This document shows, piece after piece, positions 1-9,415 of a stretch of DNA of 64,000 nt. The notes beneath the pieces are model-generated. The model did not search any database, was not told where the DNA came from, and saw nothing but the letters and a program-made list of their open reading frames with translations. The position numbers were made by a program, and so were the translations under genes. The stretch comes from Clostridium thermosuccinogenes (GTDB taxonomy: Bacteria; Bacillota; Clostridia; Acetivibrionales; DSM-5807): contig NZ_CP021850.1 in assembly GCF_002896855.1 (NCBI RefSeq), positions 4,179,665 to 4,243,664 on the forward strand, in the 5' to 3' direction. The stretch's first letter is position 1. The number at the start of each line of letters is the position of its first letter.

Positions 1-774
1 TGTTATTATAAAAACTCTGCCATAGTCACCTTTATTGCTGTTTTCAAGCCTCCTGGGCATCATTCCTGCTATAGAAGCCCTATCGGTGATATTAATCTTT
101 ATATCCATGCCTTCTATAACCTTTGATGGTATTCCTATATCAGCAACAATAAGTTCTCCGGTATATTCGCAGCCTGGATGTACCAGCGTACCCAGCTTTG
201 GGAGGGCAAAGGTTACCGTCTTAACCGCTTTAATGCAGCACCCCAGAACCTGTCCGGTCTCGCCGGATATCCCTGAGGGTATGTCAATGGATATGACAGG
301 CTTTTGAGCAGCATTAACAATATTTATAACCGCCTTTACATCATCCCTCACCTCGCCCTTTAATCCGGTGCCAAGAATACCGTCTATAATAAGGTCTGCC
401 GCCGGCAGGACATTTTTCAGCTCCTCCATCCGGGAGTTCTCCGTAAGCTCCACTGGCTCTAAGCCTATTTTACGGAGAATTCCAAGGTTTATGCCGGCAT
501 CACCGGAAATATCCTCTTTGCGAGCCGTAACATACACCTTTACATTGCAGCCCATAGCGCCAAGCTGCCTGGCGACAGCAAAGGCGTCTCCACCATTGTT
601 GCCCTTGCCCGCTATAACTATAACCTTTTTTCCTGCGGCTGAGCCAAGCATTTTGACTGCTTCCTCCGAAACCCTTCCGGCAGCATTTTCCATCAAAACG
701 ACGCCTGGTATGCCGATTTCGTTTATGGTCCTCCTGTCTATCTCATTCATCTGTGATGGTGTAGCTACTTTCAT
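1..774 (-). CDS. nnr: Bifunctional NAD(P)HX epimerase/dehydratase, partial
   Basis: Repairs hydrated NADH/NADPH: the N-terminal YjeF domain epimerises R/S-NAD(P)HX and a C-terminal kinase-like domain (outside the window) dehydrates it with ADP or ATP. The visible 258 codons hold the whole epimerase domain, with the glycine-rich GKGNNGGD loop at residues 56-63 and the IDIPSGISGETG stretch near residue 160. They stop where the dehydratase domain should begin (NKGDYGRVFII). The start is ATG at 774, preceded by AAGGAGG. The gene lies 115 bp downstream of the coiled-coil gene on the same strand. It is cut by the window edge and otherwise ordinary. The family call is secure; that the unseen part is the usual dehydratase is inferred. 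Confidence 0.9.
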   Translation of the reverse strand, partial: MKVATPSQMNEIDRRTINEIGIPGVVLMENAAGRVSEEAVKMLGSAAGKKVIVIAGKGNNGGDAFAVARQLGAMGCNVKVYVTARKEDISGDAGINLGILRKIGLEPVELTENSRMEELKNVLPAADLIIDGILGTGLKGEVRDDVKAVINIVNAAQKPVISIDIPSGISGETGQVLGCCIKAVKTVTFALPKLGTLVHPGCEYTGELIVADIGIPSKVIEGMDIKINITDRASIAGMMPRRLENSNKGDYGRVFIIT

Positions 775-889
775 GACCAATCCTCCTTACCACAAAATGC
801 ATAAGAGGCATGACGCTCCCTTTCAGGCTGTCCCCCTGACAGTGCGAAATGCCCCTAAATTTCCCTTTGCTGTTGATTTTCCATAACAA

Positions 890-1552
890 TTAAATATTTT
901 TTCCACCTTTAATCTTTTTATCATCCTTAAAAAATTCCCTGTCCAGCTTCTCCAGCTCTTCGCCGCCCAGAAGATCGTGGAAATAGGAGTAAATTCCGGT
1001 ATAGTCCTCCGATAGTGTACCCTTTTCCTCGATATACTCCTTGAGCTTGTTTTTCGTCTCCTCTATAAGAGCCTCAAGGACTTTGACCCTTTCCTGCTCA
1101 GCTCTCATTTTAAAGTATACCACATTGACAGTGTGTTCAAGAAGTTCAAGATTTGCTTCCTTTATCCTATCAGGCATATCCTCCACTGCCTCGTCTATTT
1201 CTTCCAGCCTTTTATTGATCCTCTTTATTTCTTTCTCGCAGTCCTGCATTTGCCTCCTCGCTTCTTCATTGTTATTCTCAAAGGCTTCCGTCGTAAGCTG
1301 GAGTATCCTGTCCATACATAATTTTTTCTGCCAGGCGATCTCCTTCGCCTCGGTATTGAGGGCTGCCTGCTCTTTCAGCAGGTCTCTCAATTTTTCCTCA
1401 CACTTTAGGATTTCAGCAGTCTTTTCAGTGGTGGTAAAAAGGCTGTTCCATCTTTCATCCAATATGAGCAGAGAAATATCGTTTTTTCTCAGCGTGCTCC
1501 TGTCGAAATACCTCTTCCTGGGAGTTCTTTTAAACCAGCGAAACCAAAACAT
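890..1552 (-). CDS. Coiled-coil protein of unknown function
   Basis: I do not recognise this 220-residue protein. A basic, aromatic N-terminus (FWFRWFKRTPRKRYF) precedes a long charged region, roughly residues 45-200, rich in Glu, Lys and Leu in heptad-like spacing, so a coiled coil is likely. The C-terminus is lysine- and glycine-rich. There is no signal peptide or convincing membrane segment. A longer reading frame starts with TTG at 1561, but ATG at 1552 sits 9 nt after an ACGAGG ribosome site and is preferred. It is probably co-transcribed with the nicotinamide-repair gene downstream, though nothing links the functions. Confidence 0.7.
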   Translation of the reverse strand: MFWFRWFKRTPRKRYFDRSTLRKNDISLLILDERWNSLFTTTEKTAEILKCEEKLRDLLKEQAALNTEAKEIAWQKKLCMDRILQLTTEAFENNNEEARRQMQDCEKEIKRINKRLEEIDEAVEDMPDRIKEANLELLEHTVNVVYFKMRAEQERVKVLEALIEETKNKLKEYIEEKGTLSEDYTGIYSYFHDLLGGEELEKLDREFFKDDKKIKGGKNI

Positions 1553-1714
1553 ATATCCCAACCTCGTTATCTTTAGTATAGTAAGTTTATCGGCAAAATG
1601 AGGATTAAAATGAACGGTCGGGGAATATTCCCTCCGGAGCAGGAATTCTTGCTCCTTGCAGTATTCATCCCCTTATTTCCAAAGTTGCAATCTCGCCCTC
1701 GTATAATATAATAT

Positions 1715-1744
1715 TATTATCGTAAGTGATATTATCGTAAATGA
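1715..1744. repeat. 15-bp tandem direct repeat upstream of flippase
   Basis: TATTATCGTAAGTGA is followed directly by TATTATCGTAAATGA, one mismatch in 15. It lies about 85 bp before the flippase start, next to an AT-rich stretch (GTATAATATAATATT). It may be an operator or a simple duplication; no known regulator motif was recognised. Confidence 0.5.
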
Positions 1745-1827
1745 AAATTTAACTTGTGCCGGAATTCATGGCGCCGAGTTGACGTGCAGCCACTTTCCGG
1801 CGCATTTTAAAGCTTTTGGGAGGAACA

Positions 1828-3318
1828 ATGGAGACAAGCAATTTCAAAGCCCGAATGGCGAAAGATACGTTATTGTATGCAGCTGCAAAGATACTGGAAG
1901 GAATCATAGGATTAGTAACCCTTTCAACGTTTACAATCCTTTTTAAATCAGAAAAATATGGCGACTATAATACCATTATAACCACGGTTAACATAGCATG
2001 CATTTTTCTTCTTGAATGGCTCGTGCAGTCAGTTTTCAGGTATATAAACAGCTACTCCGGCAAGATGAAGCTGACAGTATTTTATTCCACTGTATTTACC
2101 ATATGGGGAGCGATAAATTCCATCGTCATGATTGTCAGCCTCTCTTTGGTTTTTGCCTTAAGAAATGTGTTGGGCGAATCCTTGTTTTCGCTGATACTGG
2201 CCAGCGTTTTTATGCTTCTGGGCTACAGCGCCACCAGGATACTGTTTTCACTGCTGGGGGCGGCAAGGATAATAAAGCTTAATCTAATCCTTTCGGTGCT
2301 TTCTGCCGGACTGAAGCTGGTGGCCACCATCGTACTTGTAAAAGCATTTAATATGGGAATTTTCGGAGCAGTGCTCGGCAATATATTGGTAGACGCACTT
2401 TCTGTATTCATAATTATCTGGCGCTTAAAACTGCATAATTACATACGTTTGGGATTTTTTTCAAAACGCATTCTGAATAAGTTCATAAAATATGGTTTTC
2501 CCCTTGTGGGCCTAAGCCTCACCATGAGCATGCTGAACATGTCGGACAGGTACATAGTCCGTTTCTTTAAGGGCGCTTCACAGCAGGGAATCTATGCGGG
2601 AAATTATGCCGTAGCCTCAGCAGTTTTTACAATGATACTCTTTGCCGTTATGAGGGGTGTATATCCAACTATCCTTAAATCCTGGAAGGCCAATGACAAA
2701 GCCCGCACTGAAGAAATGCTTTCCCATGCCGTCAGGTACTTCCTTCTCATAGCAGTGCCTTCCGCTGTGGGCCTAAGTGTGCTGTCACCTTATATAGCCC
2801 GGGTTATGATGGAGCCTGAATTTCATGAAGGCAGCAGCGTGATAATATGGGTATCCACAGGTATGTTTCTCTTAGGGCTTACCGAATACTGCAATAAAGC
2901 CTGGGAGCTTACCTCCAGCACCGGCAGGATATTCAAAAACAGCCTGATCAGCTGCGGGGTCAATATAGCTGCCAATCTGATCCTCGTGCCAATTTACGGC
3001 TATAAAGCGGCAGCGGTGAATACCGCCCTCGCATATCTGGTATATTTTCTTCTCGCCTATACAATGGGGCGTAAAATCCTTAAATGGACTATACCGGCGC
3101 TGGTTTTAGCGAGGATTTTCGGCTCCGCCGGAATTATGGCCCTCGTCATCTGCGCCATTACAGCTGCAGTTGATGTAAATCTGCCTATCCTGATTTTACT
3201 GGTATTGATAGGGGCTGCCACATATTTTTCCGTTTTGTTCCTCACGGGGGAAATAAAAGGCGAGGTGCGCCAGATCATAGCTTATGTAGGCAAACGCCTT
3301 TCGGGAAACCGGGCATGA
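1828..3318 (+). CDS. Polysaccharide flippase (Wzx/MATE-like)
   Basis: A 496-residue, strongly hydrophobic protein with about 12-14 membrane segments, of the polysaccharide transporter (Wzx, MurJ/MATE-fold) family. It would flip undecaprenyl-linked repeat units across the cytoplasmic membrane. The N-terminal MAKDTLLYAAAKILEGIIG resembles the conserved first helix of these flippases, and the central GFPLVGLSLTMSMLNMSDRY stretch is typical. A TTG at 1816 could extend it by four codons, but GGGAGGA lies between that codon and ATG 1828, so 1828 is the start. It begins the surface-polysaccharide locus, followed after 255 bp by wecC and a glycosyltransferase on the same strand. Substrate cannot be read from sequence. 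Confidence 0.88.
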   Translation: METSNFKARMAKDTLLYAAAKILEGIIGLVTLSTFTILFKSEKYGDYNTIITTVNIACIFLLEWLVQSVFRYINSYSGKMKLTVFYSTVFTIWGAINSIVMIVSLSLVFALRNVLGESLFSLILASVFMLLGYSATRILFSLLGAARIIKLNLILSVLSAGLKLVATIVLVKAFNMGIFGAVLGNILVDALSVFIIIWRLKLHNYIRLGFFSKRILNKFIKYGFPLVGLSLTMSMLNMSDRYIVRFFKGASQQGIYAGNYAVASAVFTMILFAVMRGVYPTILKSWKANDKARTEEMLSHAVRYFLLIAVPSAVGLSVLSPYIARVMMEPEFHEGSSVIIWVSTGMFLLGLTEYCNKAWELTSSTGRIFKNSLISCGVNIAANLILVPIYGYKAAAVNTALAYLVYFLLAYTMGRKILKWTIPALVLARIFGSAGIMALVICAITAAVDVNLPILILLVLIGAATYFSVLFLTGEIKGEVRQIIAYVGKRLSGNRA

Positions 3319-3433
3319 TTTATGCGGATGCACCTTAAAGAACAGGAATGAGCGCTAAAGATTAATGTCTCAAATTAACCGGCTGTTTAGGATAAGCTGC
3401 CAATAGGGCTTTTAACATTGTTAATTTCCATGT

Positions 3434-3462
3434 TTGACACGCTTTGCATTAAGTGCTACACT
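3434..3462 (+). promoter_or_regulatory. Sigma-A type promoter for wecC operon
   Basis: TTGACA at 3434-3439, 17-bp spacer, TACACT at 3457-3462. It lies about 110 bp before the wecC start. The leader contains a short hairpin (AAAGTACC, T7 loop, GGTGCTTT, 3479-3501) of unknown role. Confidence 0.5.
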
Positions 3463-3573
3463 ATACATAGCCTGCATCAAAGTACCTTTTTTTGGTGCTT
3501 TATCGGACAGGCTTTTATTGATTTCTTATGGCAATAACCATGTGAAAATAGAGGGAAACCGTCACAAAAGGAT

Positions 3574-4860
3574 GTGATTACTATAGAAAAGAAGAAAATT
3601 TGTATTGTAGGTCTTGGGTATATCGGCCTTCCGACAGCCGCAATGTTCGCTACCCATGGCCACCAGATAGTCGGAGTGGACGTCAATGAAAACGTCGTAG
3701 AAGCTCTCAACCAGGGTAAGATAATAATTGAGGAGCCTTATCTCGATTTGATGGTGCAGGCTGCCGTTACTTCCGGCAACCTGAGAGCTCAGTCCATACC
3801 GGAGGAAGCCGACTTTTTCATAATATCGGTTCCTACCCCGATAAACAGCGATAAAACTGCGGACCTTTCCTATGTAAGATCGGCAGCAGAATCCATCGTA
3901 CCTTTCCTCAGGGAAGGCAATGCCGTTGTACTTGAATCCACTTCCCCGCCGGGCACAGTAACCGATGTTTTGGTGCCCATCCTCGAAAAAAGCGGTTTGA
4001 AGATAGGTGAACAGCTGTTGGTAGCTCATTCCCCCGAAAGGGTGCTCCCCGGAAGGATATTGATTGAGCTGGTGGACAACCCTAGAATAATCGGCGGCAT
4101 AAACGCCAAATCCGCCGAAGTTGTAAGGGATCTCTATCGGACCTTTGTAAAAGGGGACATATACCTTACGGATACTACCACCGCTGAAATGTGCAAGCTT
4201 ATGGAAAACACCTACAGGGATGTGAACATAGCTCTGGCAAACGAGCTGGCCAAGCTGTGTGAAAAATTCGGCATCAACGCATGGGATGTTATAAAATTCT
4301 CCAACAAACATCCAAGGGTAAATCTGCATCAGCCGGGGCCGGGTGTCGGAGGCCACTGCCTTGCGGTAGACCCATGGTTCATAGTGGAAAGGCAGCCTGA
4401 GCTGGCCAATATTATCAAACTGAGCAGGATCACAAATGACAGCATGCCGCATCATGTCTATGAAAGGGCTAAAAGCATCCTGTCCGGTGTAAAGGGAGTT
4501 AAAAAAGTCACCATCTTCGGCATTACTTACAAGCCCAACATAGATGACATGAGGGAAAGCCCCATAATCGAACTAATAGATCTGTTTGAAAAGGACGGCG
4601 AATATAAAGTAACCGCATATGATCCCCATGTATCGAATTTCAAGCTATTGGAGAAGGATATTAAAAAAGCCGTTGAAGGAAGCCATCTGCTGATACTGGG
4701 CGTAAACCATGATGAGTTTGCAAAATTGGATCTTAAAGCGATTTGCAAGCAAATGGCCGCTCCAAACCTGTTTGATACCAGGAATTTCTTTGACAGGGAA
4801 TCTGTCTGTGAGGCAGGCTTTAACTTCTATCTTTTAGGAGACGGAAGCAGAGGAAAATAA
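3574..4860 (+). CDS. wecC: UDP-N-acetyl-D-mannosamine dehydrogenase
   Basis: Oxidises UDP-ManNAc to UDP-ManNAc uronic acid with two NAD+, supplying a uronic-acid sugar for surface polysaccharide. At 428 residues it has the usual length for UDP-glucose/GDP-mannose dehydrogenases. The N-terminal Rossmann motif is GLGYIG (13-18), and the catalytic cysteine is Cys262 in GPGVGGHCLAVDPW. The GGHCxAVDPW form is the WecC type rather than the UDP-glucose dehydrogenase type. The start is GTG at 3574, because the ATG one base upstream runs into a stop; the nearest purine run (AAAAGGA) is very close, so initiation may be weak. The downstream glycosyltransferase begins 2 bp after its stop, indicating one operon. 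Confidence 0.9.
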   Translation: MITIEKKKICIVGLGYIGLPTAAMFATHGHQIVGVDVNENVVEALNQGKIIIEEPYLDLMVQAAVTSGNLRAQSIPEEADFFIISVPTPINSDKTADLSYVRSAAESIVPFLREGNAVVLESTSPPGTVTDVLVPILEKSGLKIGEQLLVAHSPERVLPGRILIELVDNPRIIGGINAKSAEVVRDLYRTFVKGDIYLTDTTTAEMCKLMENTYRDVNIALANELAKLCEKFGINAWDVIKFSNKHPRVNLHQPGPGVGGHCLAVDPWFIVERQPELANIIKLSRITNDSMPHHVYERAKSILSGVKGVKKVTIFGITYKPNIDDMRESPIIELIDLFEKDGEYKVTAYDPHVSNFKLLEKDIKKAVEGSHLLILGVNHDEFAKLDLKAICKQMAAPNLFDTRNFFDRESVCEAGFNFYLLGDGSRGK

Positions 4861-4862
4861 CT

Positions 4863-6137
4863 ATGAAAAAGGTTCTTATGATAGCATATTCGTTTCCTCC
4901 CGCCGGTGGCCCCGGCGTTCAGAGGACATCGAAGTTTGTAAAATACCTGAGGGATTTCGGCTGGGAGCCGGTAGTCTTCACCAGGGACACTGAGAACATG
5001 CCCCTCAGGGATGACTCCCTATTAAAGGACATCCCTGAAGGTATCGCCACCATAAGGGTTAAATCCTGGGATATATCGGCCCATAAAGGTATAAGGGGCC
5101 TGATGGGAAAAGTGATCAGCCGTAAAATCCTCATTCCGGACAGCGAAAGGCTGTGGCAGATATTTGAACAGAAGAAGGCCGCCGAAGCAGTGATAAATGA
5201 AAAAATAGATATGATATATACCACATCGCTTCCCTATAGCTCCCACTTGATGGGGCTGTACTTAAAGAAGCGCTTTCCTTCCATTCCATGGGTGGCTGAT
5301 TTCCGGGACGAATGGACCAATAACCCATATATCCTGGACAATCCTTACAACCCCTTGCGGATGCGCATTGAAAGGAAAATGGAGAGAAATGTGCTTAAAG
5401 CTGCCGACTGCCTTATCACCAACACTCCGGTGATGCTCAGGAATTTTATTGAGAAAAACCCGGATCTGGAGCTCAAAGACAAGTTTTTTGCCATCTCCAA
5501 TGGTTATGATTCCGATGATTTTAAGCATATCGCTTCGGAAAAGCAGAAAAATGATAAATTTACCATAACATATACCGGCTCCTTCTATGGAAGAAGAAAG
5601 CCCGATATTTTCTTTGAGGCGCTGCACCAGCTGCTCAGTGAAGGCAAAATCGACAGGAAAAAACTACTGGTGAAGCTTATAGGGAATTTTAAACAGGATC
5701 ATATAAAACAGCTCCTTGACAGATACATGCTTCAGGAGGTGGTGGCGGTCTCTCCTTACATGAAGCATGATGAGTGCATAAGCAATATGATAGCTTCCGA
5801 CTGCCTGCTGCTCATAGAAGGCGGCGGTCCCGGAGCAGAAGCCTTCTACACCGGCAAGGTGTTTGAATATATGACTACCGGCAGGCCGATAATCGCCATA
5901 ATTCCGGCTAAAGGCGCTGCAGCCCAAGTCATAAGGGAAACAAAAACAGGATATATATCCGATGTCAACGATGTGCAGGGAGCTAAAGACAACATTATAA
6001 AACTATATACGGCATGGCTGGAAAATGAAAATATATTTTCCCCGGATTTTAATGCCATCAGAAGATTTGACCGGAGAGCCCTTACCGAAGAGCTTTCCAA
6101 GGTTTTTGAAAAAGCAGAGAGCAGGGTTAAAAGATAA
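4863..6137 (+). CDS. Glycosyltransferase family 4 (GT-B)
   Basis: A 424-residue cytoplasmic glycosyltransferase. The N-terminal half starts MIAYSFPPAGGPGVQRTSK, the classic acceptor-domain opening of GT4 enzymes of polysaccharide loci. The C-terminal donor domain carries TYTGSFYGRRKPD (around 235-247) and a family-typical EAFYTGKVFEYMTTGRPI stretch (about 327-344) with the conserved glutamate-rich donor-binding region. It follows wecC by 2 bp, so it probably transfers a sugar in the same repeat unit; which one is unknown. Its last codons lie in the arm of a 12-bp terminator hairpin. Confidence 0.87.
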   Translation: MKKVLMIAYSFPPAGGPGVQRTSKFVKYLRDFGWEPVVFTRDTENMPLRDDSLLKDIPEGIATIRVKSWDISAHKGIRGLMGKVISRKILIPDSERLWQIFEQKKAAEAVINEKIDMIYTTSLPYSSHLMGLYLKKRFPSIPWVADFRDEWTNNPYILDNPYNPLRMRIERKMERNVLKAADCLITNTPVMLRNFIEKNPDLELKDKFFAISNGYDSDDFKHIASEKQKNDKFTITYTGSFYGRRKPDIFFEALHQLLSEGKIDRKKLLVKLIGNFKQDHIKQLLDRYMLQEVVAVSPYMKHDECISNMIASDCLLLIEGGGPGAEAFYTGKVFEYMTTGRPIIAIIPAKGAAAQVIRETKTGYISDVNDVQGAKDNIIKLYTAWLENENIFSPDFNAIRRFDRRALTEELSKVFEKAESRVKR

Positions 6138-6148
6138 CCCTGCTCTTT
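6118..6148 (+). terminator. Intrinsic terminator overlapping glycosyltransferase stop
   Basis: AGAGCAGGGTTA (6118-6129), 5-nt loop, TAACCCTGCTCT (6135-6146), then TTT. The stem contains the TAA stop codon of the glycosyltransferase and ends the wecC operon. Confidence 0.75.
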
Positions 6149-6249
6149 AACTTTGTATATCATATATCCCATCTTATATGTACTTTTACATTACATATGC
6201 AATACCGCTAAAAGCATTGCGACAGACCGGTCATTTAATTGAAGTCCGT

Positions 6250-7773
6250 TCAGTCATAGGACTCCCTTTTGGCCAGCCTTATGGCAGCTATCAGCATGCC
6301 TGCCACTACCCAGAACAATACCATAACCCTGTGATAAAACCATATATACTCAGCGAGGCTTATCACCATAACGCCAATTATCGCCGATATTCCTGCGATA
6401 ACAATATTCACAGCCTTCGGATCACGTTTTGACTTTATAGCTTTTATGCTGCTCTTAAAAAGCCTTATCAGATACCCGATAAATGAAAGCACACCTATCA
6501 GCCCTATCTCCAGCCATATTTGCAGGAGCAGGTTATGGCTGTGGGGCGGCACTGCTCCGGTATACAGATGGTATTTTCTCACCACATTCATAAACGCATC
6601 GGACCCCAACCCCACGCCGCTATACCAGTATTCTTTCAGCATGGGCCATACCGTCCTGTATATACGCACACGGTAATTTGCAGAGGAATCATTGGGGTTG
6701 AATATGGTCAGAATCCTTCTGTATATGGACAGTGGAAGGAAAGGAATGCAAAACACTCCTGCAATGACAATGACCGGCAGAAGCTTCTTGTTCCACAAAA
6801 AAGTAAACACCAACAGCGCTACTGCAAATCCAATCCATGAGGACCTGGACAGGGTCAGCATCAGAGATGCCAAAGGCGGAATCGCCATAGCGATGAACAG
6901 CAATTTTTTCAGGAATGTTTTTGAATTTAGAACCATAGCCGCATAAAACGGAAGAAACAGCACCAGCACTTCTGCATAGTTGTTGGGATTGCCCATGGTG
7001 GAGTATATTCTTCCGCCCATTCCCTCATTCAGTGAAATATCGATTTGGGACAGGTTTACCGGAACTCCTACTATTTTCTGCCAGATGCCATACAGTCCTG
7101 TTAGTGTTATGCCAGCAAGAAGCATCGTAACCACCTGGCTCAGTTCCTCCTGGGTTTTGATAGCGCTCACCAGCAAAAGCAGCAAGAGGAAGCAATTGAT
7201 ATAAAACACCAGGAACCTCAGGCTCTCTATCGGAAACAGAGAAAATATCTCTGCCAGAAAAACCGATATGATAAACAATATGAGATAAATGTCAAAGTTC
7301 TTTATTTTGAATCCATAGCCTTCATAGGTTACAGTTTTTATAAAAAACAACACCAGCAGTCCCAAAGCAAGAATTGTGGCAAAGATGTTATACCACCGGT
7401 TGTCTGGAAAAACTATTACTATTAATATGCAGAAGGCCAAAAGCAAATGGTACCTTTTCAGCAACACATCCACAGCCTTGAAAAAAAGGCTGTGTTCGAA
7501 AATTTGCTTTCTTTCGCTATATATACGCCTTAAGGCCTGGGATGGTAAATTTAACACCTTGTTTGTCAGCATGTAGAACTTGCTGCTTCTCCACATCCTG
7601 GGGAATATTCCTTCCCTGCTTACGAGGTCCACAATACTGCTTGACTTCAGCAACATATCAAGCTTTTTGCCCAAGCTGTCCACAATACGGGCAAAAGCGC
7701 TGTGCCTGTACCAGGCCTGTAAAATGCTTAACAGGCAATATACATACTTGACTATCAAACTATCCGCCATCAA
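6250..7773 (-). CDS. O-antigen ligase/polymerase family membrane protein
   Basis: A 507-residue polytopic protein of the Wzy/WaaL (O-antigen ligase) superfamily. After a ~120-residue cytoplasmic N-terminus come about 11 membrane helices. The large extracytoplasmic loop contains YWYSGVGLGSDAF and the GAVPPHSHNLLLQIWLEIG stretch; the PHSHN motif is diagnostic for the family. It would polymerise or ligate lipid-linked glycan repeats on the outer face of the membrane. TTG at 7773 lies 9 nt after GAGGAG and ATG at 7770 12 nt after it, so either may be used. The long N-terminal extension is unusual. It is the last gene of the minus-strand polysaccharide block. Confidence 0.85.
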   Translation of the reverse strand: MMADSLIVKYVYCLLSILQAWYRHSAFARIVDSLGKKLDMLLKSSSIVDLVSREGIFPRMWRSSKFYMLTNKVLNLPSQALRRIYSERKQIFEHSLFFKAVDVLLKRYHLLLAFCILIVIVFPDNRWYNIFATILALGLLVLFFIKTVTYEGYGFKIKNFDIYLILFIISVFLAEIFSLFPIESLRFLVFYINCFLLLLLLVSAIKTQEELSQVVTMLLAGITLTGLYGIWQKIVGVPVNLSQIDISLNEGMGGRIYSTMGNPNNYAEVLVLFLPFYAAMVLNSKTFLKKLLFIAMAIPPLASLMLTLSRSSWIGFAVALLVFTFLWNKKLLPVIVIAGVFCIPFLPLSIYRRILTIFNPNDSSANYRVRIYRTVWPMLKEYWYSGVGLGSDAFMNVVRKYHLYTGAVPPHSHNLLLQIWLEIGLIGVLSFIGYLIRLFKSSIKAIKSKRDPKAVNIVIAGISAIIGVMVISLAEYIWFYHRVMVLFWVVAGMLIAAIRLAKRESYD

Positions 7774-7779
7774 AGCATT

Positions 7780-8274
7780 CTACTCCTCTACCTTTTTAAT
7801 ATCATAGACCTTCGAAAATATAGCAGTGTTGCCAAACCTTACCTCAAGAGTCTTTCCAATGTAATATTTTTCAGTGCCGAACATAACTCCGCTTTCCGAG
7901 TAAGTTCCTTTTCCTTCGACCGTTATCAATATTGAGCTGTAACCAGGCTTCGAAGTCTCCACATACTGGCCTGCATCATTAACGGTGATGGATTTGGCTT
8001 TATCTATCTTTATTTCCTTGACCTTGCCAAACTCTGTATTCTTTTGAGGATCTATTACGATAGTACCTTCCTTAACTGATTTTGCAGCGTAGTCCATAAG
8101 CTCTTCATTGTAAAAACTGATATATATTGTATCAGTGCCGCTGTTAAGTCTCAATATTCCCGAAGTGCTAAATTTATAAGCAAGACCTCCAATACCTGCA
8201 AGCACCACTATAATTATGAGAATATCGACGATGCTGATCTTTCCGAATAGCTTTCCCTTACTATCAATAATCAT
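7780..8274 (-). CDS. DUF4330 family protein
   Basis: A 164-residue protein with an N-terminal cytoplasmic stub (MIIDSKGKLFGKISIVD), one membrane helix at about 18-35 and an exported beta-rich remainder. It matches the DUF4330 pattern (KGKLFGKxxxxD followed by a membrane helix). Its function is unknown. It is regularly found beside glycosyltransferases and an O-antigen ligase, so a role in assembly or export of the polymer is plausible. Its stop lies 6 bp before the ligase start and the GAGGAG for that gene is inside its last codons, indicating translational coupling. Confidence 0.75.
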   Translation of the reverse strand: MIIDSKGKLFGKISIVDILIIIVVLAGIGGLAYKFSTSGILRLNSGTDTIYISFYNEELMDYAAKSVKEGTIVIDPQKNTEFGKVKEIKIDKAKSITVNDAGQYVETSKPGYSSILITVEGKGTYSESGVMFGTEKYYIGKTLEVRFGNTAIFSKVYDIKKVEE

Positions 8275-8288
8275 TGTTCAACTTCCTT

Positions 8289-9395
8289 TCATATTTTTTG
8301 ATTGCAGCTTTTCAGATATAAATTATAAGTTCTGTCAACCATTATATCAAGATTAAACCTTTCCCGTACAGTTTTTAACGCATTTTTCTTCAAACTTTCC
8401 TGAAGCTCTCTGTCATTCATCATCTTAAGTATAGCTTCCGCCATGGAATCAGGATCATTGTACTTTACCAGCAGGCCGCAATTGGTTTCTGAATTGATGA
8501 TATCTCCATTTCCGGCCATGTCTGCGGCAATAACAGGAAGTCCTGCCGCCAGAGCCTCTATGATGGCGAAGCTTAGAGCTTCATGCTCGGAAGAATTTAT
8601 GTAAACATCACTGCCGAAGAAAAGGTTTTTTACATCCCTTCTAAAACCGGTAAATATGATTTTATCCTCCAGGTTCATATCCTTGACCTGCTTTTTTACC
8701 TGTTCCAACAAGGGACCGTCGTTGGCAAGGACAAGCATAAACTTCCTGTCGGTCATCTCTTTCAGCCTTGCTATCGAATTCACAAGGAAGCCATGTCCCT
8801 TGTCATGGGCAAATCTCGACACACACAGCATGACAAAAGTATCATCATCAATGCCGAATTCCTCCCGCAGGGTGGACTTGATGGGTTCTCCCCACAAATC
8901 CGGGTCGACTCCGTTAAAAATGACATGTATCTTTTTGCCATTGACCCCATTGGATATCATCATGTCCTTACCCTTGTTGCACACAGCAATAATATTGGCC
9001 TCCAGAGGCGTTATCAGCCGGTTGGTGATCCTCAAAGGGAGGTTATTTCTCATAATGAAGTGATTGGTATACATCACCTTCACCTTCGGGTTCAACAGGC
9101 GGGAAAGCATGGATATGTAATTCTCCCTGAGATACTGGGTATGGATCAAGTCGATACCCAGCTTTCTGCACAGGGAATTGACTTCCCTTACGGCTTTTAA
9201 ATCGTAAGGGTTTCTCATTTCTATCCGGTAGATTTCCACCCCCAGCTCCCTGAGCCGGTCTACCAGTGGACCTTCCTCATTGTATGCAAAATATGCCTTG
9301 ATTTTTTTATTATGAAGCCTCTCAATAAGCGAGTAAACGTATCTTTCCGTACCGGCTTTACCAGCATGGTTCAAAAGATACAGAACTTTTAACAT
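8289..9395 (-). CDS. Glycosyltransferase family 4 (GT-B)
   Basis: A 368-residue cytoplasmic sugar transferase. The N-terminal YLLNHAGKAGTERYVYSLIERL is the acceptor-domain opening of GT4 enzymes. The C-terminal domain contains LCVSRFAHDKGHGFLVNSI (donor-domain beta/alpha motif) and INSSEHEALSFAIIEALAAG, with the EX7E motif that binds the nucleotide-sugar donor. Three in-frame ATGs lie at 9410, 9404 and 9395; only 9395 has a properly spaced GGAG, 9 nt away, so I use it. It lies between the acetyltransferase and DUF4330 genes with short gaps, in one operon. Confidence 0.88.
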   Translation of the reverse strand: MLKVLYLLNHAGKAGTERYVYSLIERLHNKKIKAYFAYNEEGPLVDRLRELGVEIYRIEMRNPYDLKAVREVNSLCRKLGIDLIHTQYLRENYISMLSRLLNPKVKVMYTNHFIMRNNLPLRITNRLITPLEANIIAVCNKGKDMMISNGVNGKKIHVIFNGVDPDLWGEPIKSTLREEFGIDDDTFVMLCVSRFAHDKGHGFLVNSIARLKEMTDRKFMLVLANDGPLLEQVKKQVKDMNLEDKIIFTGFRRDVKNLFFGSDVYINSSEHEALSFAIIEALAAGLPVIAADMAGNGDIINSETNCGLLVKYNDPDSMAEAILKMMNDRELQESLKKNALKTVRERFNLDIMVDRTYNLYLKSCNQKI

Positions 9396-9415
9396 TGCTT
9401 TCATCTCCATCCGTC

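Noticed and set aside
3562-4455. Minus-strand frame of 297 codons
   Set aside because: Antisense shadow of wecC; no family resemblance.
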